NCBI RefSeq assembly: GCF_900105195.1
Contig: NZ_FNRX01000002.1
Coordinates: forward strand, 1,736,001 to 1,800,000
Origin: Rhodococcus pyridinivorans
GTDB lineage: Bacteria > Actinomycetota > Actinomycetes > Mycobacteriales > Mycobacteriaceae
DNA: 64,000 nt
Reading direction: 5' to 3'
A program made the translations under genes and the position numbers. Below, in pieces: positions 60,852 to 64,000 of this stretch; position 1 is the stretch's first letter, and every line of letters begins with the position of its first letter. The notes beneath the pieces were generated by a model, which saw only the letters and a list, made by a program, of their open reading frames with translations, had not been told where the DNA came from and ran no database searches.

Positions 60852-61372
60852 TCACCGCGTCGCGGACCCGGCAAGCAGTTCCTCGAGTCGTTCGAAGCCC
60901 TCGGTCAGGCCGGTCTCCATACCCGCTTCCGCCATGCCGTCGCGGGCCTCCTGTCTCGGGTACACGGAATGGCCGACCAGCTTGCAGGGACGTTCCCGAG
61001 GTCGACGAAGGTGAGCGTCTCGAGGCTCACCACATCAGGGAACCCGAGATATTCGAAGGTCTGGACGATGAACTCGTTCTCGCGGACGGTGTGGAAGACA
61101 CCAGCGAAGCGGTAGCTGCCGCTGTCGTCGGAGTGTTCGTAGCGGTACGACCCACCGGTGCGGAGGTCGTACTCCTCGATCTTCATCTCCAGGCCGCGCG
61201 GGCCGAGCCACTGCGCGACGGCGTCGAGACCGCGGAACTGCTGTTCCTTCACCAACCGGTAGCGGTCGATCCAGGAGGTCAGCATCTCCAGCCGTGCGGG
61301 CTTCAGGTGGACGGGCCGGCGCTGGGCGTCGCGCGTGCGCAAACGGATCGCGGTCGAATTCCCTACGGGCAC
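60852..61372 (-). pseudogene. Decayed ArsR/SRPBCC gene with frameshift
   Basis: From GTG 61372 the frame first resembles the end of an ArsR regulator (RRPVHLKPARLEMLTSWIDR). It then passes without break into the middle of an SRPBCC/AHSA1 domain (AQWLGPRGLEMKIEEYDLR, YRFAGVFHTVREN). Near 60987-60993 the reading shifts: the expected C-terminus (LVGHSVYPRQEARDGM ... ERLEELLAGSATR) continues in another frame to the TGA at 60852-60854. A one-base loss (AACGTCCC instead of AACGGTCCC) would explain it. The SRPBCC N-terminus and the ArsR DNA-binding part are missing. The uninterrupted frame alone runs to 60905. Confidence 0.75.
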
Positions 61373-61385
61373 TCACGTGCCCGGC

Positions 61386-61391
61386 TACGGT
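61386..61391 (+). promoter_or_regulatory. Leaderless promoter (-10) of the gamma-glutamyltransferase gene
   Basis: TACGGT, six bases, then ATG 61398; no ribosome-binding site is present. Confidence 0.45.
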
Positions 61392-61397
61392 CAGTGA

Positions 61398-63395
61398 ATG
61401 GTCCTGCCCTCGAGAGCCCGGTCCGGTGTCCGCGCGGCCTTCGCCGCGGCCGTCTCGATCACCCTCCTCGGCGCGTGTACGTCCGCGTCGGACGATATGG
61501 AGTCGGGCGGTACGGCTGACGTGCAGGAGACCGCGGCAGCCGCGACCTGCACCGCCGAACCCAACGGCACCCCGATCGCCGAGACGCAGCCGGCGACGGA
61601 GACCGGGGATCGCGACATCTCCACGAACCCCGAGATCGCGACCGGTTACCGCGCCGGCATGACCGCGGTGACCACCTCCTCCTTCGCCGTGTCGACGGCC
61701 AATCCCGCATCCACCGAAGCGGCATGCGAGGTCCTGCGCGACGGCGGGACCGCGGCCGACGCACTCGTCGCCGCCCAGATGGTCCTCGGTCTGGTCGAAC
61801 CCCAGTCGTCGGGTATCGGCGGCGGAGCGTTCCTGGTGTACTACGACGCCGAGTCCGGTGAGGTGAAGGCATACGACGGCCGCGAGACGGCACCGATGTC
61901 CGCGACCGAGAACTATCTGCGCTGGACCAGCGACACCGATCGCACCGAACCCCGCCCCGACGCGCGTGCGAGCGGCCGCTCGATCGGCGTGCCCGGCGTC
62001 GTGCGGATGCTCGAAACCGTCCACGCGAAGCACGGGAGTGCCGCCTGGGGCGAATTGTTCCGCCCCGCGATCGATCTCGCCGATCAGGGCATCGTGATCA
62101 GCGACCGTCTGGCGCAGTCGATCGCCGATTCCGCCGAACAGCTCGCCGTCGACGACGAGGCCCGCGCCTACTTCCTGCAGGCCGACGGCTCGCCCAAGCC
62201 CGAAGGTGAGATCCTCACGAATCCGGCGATGTCCAAGACGCTCTCGGCGATCGCCACCGACGGCGCCGACGCCTTCTACACCGGTGACATCGCGGCCGGC
62301 ATCGTCGAGTCCACCGGCACCGATTCGGGCGGGCGTACACCCGGAACGATGACCCTCGACGATCTCGCCGTCTACGAGGCGAAGGAACGGCAACCGCTGT
62401 GCACCCCCTACCGCGAGTACGAGATCTGCGGGATGCCCAACCCGTCCTCGGGTGGCATGGCGGTCGCGGCGACGCTCGGCATCCTCGAGAACTTCGACCT
62501 CGCGTCGCTGCCGCCGGGTGATGTCGATGCCGACGGTGGCGTCCCCGACGCGGATGCGGTGCACCTGATCTCCGAAGCCGAACGACTCGCCTACGCCGAT
62601 CGCGACAAGTACGTCGCCGACGCCGATTTCGTGCCCCTGCCGGGTGGCTCGCTCGAGACCCTGGTGAACCCGGACTACCTGTCCGAACGCGCAGGGCTGA
62701 TCGACCCCGGCAAGAGCATGGGCGAGGCGCAGCCCGGCGACTTCGGTCCGGTCCCGCTCGGCATGCCGCCGCAGAGCCCCGAACACGGCACCAGCCACAT
62801 CTCGGTCGCGGACAGCTACGGCAACGTCGCATCCATGACGACCACCATCGAGTCGGCCTTCGGCTCGTTCCACATGACCGACGGCGTCCTCCTCAACAAT
62901 CAGCTCACGGACTTCTCGGCCGAACCGGTCGACGAGGAGGGGCTGCCCGTCGCCAACCGCGTCGAACCCGGCAAGCGGCCGCGCAGCTCGATGGCCCCGA
63001 CGCTCGTCTTCGATCGCACCTCCGACGGCGGTCGCGGCGACATCCGGATGGTGGTCGGGTCGCCGGGCGGCTCGGTGATCATCCAGTTCGTCGTCAAGAC
63101 ACTCGTGAACACTCTCGACTGGGGACTCGACCCGCAGCAGGCCGTCTCGGCCGTGTCGTTCGGCGCTGCGAACACCCCCGTCACAGGGGTCGGCGGCGAG
63201 CATCCGGCGATCGACGGTGCCGACGACGGAGCGACCGATCCACTCGTGCAGCAGCTCCGCGACAGGGGCCACGAGGTGTCCGTCGCCCCGCAGTCCAGTG
63301 GACTGAGCGCGCTGCTGCGTCAGGGGGAGGGATGGATCGGTGGCGCCGACCCCCGACGCGAGGGCGCCGTGATGGGTGATACCGGCGGGCAGTGA
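61398..63395 (+). CDS. ggt: Gamma-glutamyltransferase lipoprotein
   Basis: 665-residue extracytoplasmic Ntn-hydrolase that cleaves or transfers gamma-glutamyl groups. Lipoprotein signal with LGAC (Cys27). N-terminal subunit motifs STEAACEVLRDGGTAADA and SSGIGGGAFL. The autocleavage/nucleophile Thr465 is in EHGTSHISV. Substrate-binding SSMAPT and GSPGGSVI follow. In Rhodococcus the natural substrate need not be glutathione, since mycothiol replaces it. The start is fixed by the -10 box six bases upstream. Confidence 0.93.
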   Translation: MVLPSRARSGVRAAFAAAVSITLLGACTSASDDMESGGTADVQETAAAATCTAEPNGTPIAETQPATETGDRDISTNPEIATGYRAGMTAVTTSSFAVSTANPASTEAACEVLRDGGTAADALVAAQMVLGLVEPQSSGIGGGAFLVYYDAESGEVKAYDGRETAPMSATENYLRWTSDTDRTEPRPDARASGRSIGVPGVVRMLETVHAKHGSAAWGELFRPAIDLADQGIVISDRLAQSIADSAEQLAVDDEARAYFLQADGSPKPEGEILTNPAMSKTLSAIATDGADAFYTGDIAAGIVESTGTDSGGRTPGTMTLDDLAVYEAKERQPLCTPYREYEICGMPNPSSGGMAVAATLGILENFDLASLPPGDVDADGGVPDADAVHLISEAERLAYADRDKYVADADFVPLPGGSLETLVNPDYLSERAGLIDPGKSMGEAQPGDFGPVPLGMPPQSPEHGTSHISVADSYGNVASMTTTIESAFGSFHMTDGVLLNNQLTDFSAEPVDEEGLPVANRVEPGKRPRSSMAPTLVFDRTSDGGRGDIRMVVGSPGGSVIIQFVVKTLVNTLDWGLDPQQAVSAVSFGAANTPVTGVGGEHPAIDGADDGATDPLVQQLRDRGHEVSVAPQSSGLSALLRQGEGWIGGADPRREGAVMGDTGGQ

Positions 63396-63570
63396 CGATC
63401 GGCGCCCTATATCCGTCGAGCGCGGATCGACGCCCGTGACCTACCCTGTCGAATAGGTGCCGACCTCACCATCGGTCCGGTGCGTCCCGTGCCCGCTGCG
63501 CCCGACAACCCGCGCACCGTAAGCTGGATCACACAGGTGCGCGGATCGTGCGGATCGTCAGGAGTGAACA

Positions 63571-64000
63571 GTGGCCGTCGTCATGCCGGGACACCAGAAC
63601 ACGACCCATCCCCGTGCTTCCGCGCCCCCTCGGGACGGCCACCCCGCTTCGGGGCCGGCCCTGGTCAAGTTCCACGCCCCCGAGATCGTCTTCGGGGAGG
63701 GCTCGCTCGTCGAAGCGGCCCACGCCGCCGTCCGGCTCGGCGGTGTCCGCCCCATGCTCGTCACCGACCCGGGACTGATCGAAGCCGGCTGGGTCGACGA
63801 ACTCCTGCAGCACCTGCGTGATCAGGGGGTCGACGCCACCGTGTGGGCCGGTCTCACCCCCAATCCGAAGGACCACGAGGTCGCGACCGGCCACGAGGTG
63901 TACCGGTCGCGGGGCTGCGACGTCCTCGTCGCGCTGGGCGGTGGCTCGGTGATCGACGCCGCGAAGGGCGTCGCGATCCTCGCCGCCAACGGCGGCAACA
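63571..64000 (+). CDS. Iron-containing alcohol dehydrogenase, cut by window end
   Basis: The first 143 codons of a family III (iron-type) alcohol dehydrogenase, open to the last base. GTG 63571 has AGGAG six bases upstream. After a ~30-residue polar N-terminus it reads VKFHAPEIVFGEGSLVEA and carries the cofactor motif VALGGGSVIDAAKG. The metal ligands lie beyond the window. It is a different subgroup from the methanol dehydrogenase at 56840; aldehyde/alcohol substrate unknown. Confidence 0.9.
   Translation, partial: MAVVMPGHQNTTHPRASAPPRDGHPASGPALVKFHAPEIVFGEGSLVEAAHAAVRLGGVRPMLVTDPGLIEAGWVDELLQHLRDQGVDATVWAGLTPNPKDHEVATGHEVYRSRGCDVLVALGGGSVIDAAKGVAILAANGGN

Noticed and set aside
60905..61372. 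Intact 155-residue SRPBCC protein
   Set aside because: Its last ~25 residues do not fit the family, whereas the correct C-terminus is found in the next frame; treated as frameshifted.
61035..63272. Long open frame antisense to the gamma-glutamyltransferase
   Set aside because: Overlaps a well-defined enzyme with all catalytic motifs; the antisense product is Arg/Gly-rich without domain structure.

Overview
The window is high-GC actinobacterial DNA that reads as Rhodococcus. The order of the conserved core (tRNA-Thr, tRNA-Met, rpmG, hadAB, tRNA-Trp, secE, nusG, rplKA, rplJL, rpoBC, a DUF3558 pair, rpsL-rpsG-fusA-tuf) follows the mycobacterial/nocardial chromosome. An mce importer, KshB and NDMA-dependent methanol dehydrogenase also fit Rhodococcus. 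The R. rhodochrous/R. pyridinivorans group is possible, but I cannot fix the species from sequence alone.

Bases 1-8000: the 3' part of htpX converges on a YajQ-family gene. Four tRNAs follow, interspersed with rpmG, the hadAB fatty-acid dehydratase genes, secE-nusG, rplK-rplA, and rplJ-rplL behind a structured leader. Bases 8000-19800 hold a complete mce lipid importer: ATPase mceG, permeases yrbEA/yrbEB, substrate-binding mceA-F and two Mce-associated proteins. It is inserted between rplL and rpoB. Bases 19800-27850 are rpoB and rpoC with a strong promoter and terminator.

Bases 27900-41170 are accessory metabolism and regulation. They include a SixA-like phosphatase with an acyl-ACP thioesterase, FprB, a Rieske lipoprotein, two DUF202 membrane proteins, a YeiH-type exporter with a divergent LysR regulator, and an EamA exporter. 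A TIGR03084 protein, two acyl-CoA dehydrogenases, two TetR regulators and two DUF3558 lipoproteins complete this region. Bases 41170-46000 are the str operon and tuf.

Bases 46000-64000 carry a serine-hydrolase lipoprotein, a TetR/DUF2236 oxygenase pair, a five-gene Asp23/AmaP envelope-stress cluster, an NAD(P)H:ferredoxin-type reductase, a glutamate-racemase-like gene, an MFS transporter and KshB behind a KstR-type operator. Then come NDMA-dependent methanol dehydrogenase with a MoxR ATPase and a CoxE-like VWA protein, a decayed ArsR/SRPBCC remnant, a gamma-glutamyltransferase lipoprotein, and the start of an iron-type alcohol dehydrogenase cut by the window end.

The most interesting points are the self-contained mce locus inside the ribosomal/RNAP region, the methanol dehydrogenase-MoxR-VWA module, the ArsR/SRPBCC wreck with a frameshift, the KstR box, a set of apparently leaderless genes, tandem copies of the tuf 3' end, and several unexplained perfect palindromes.
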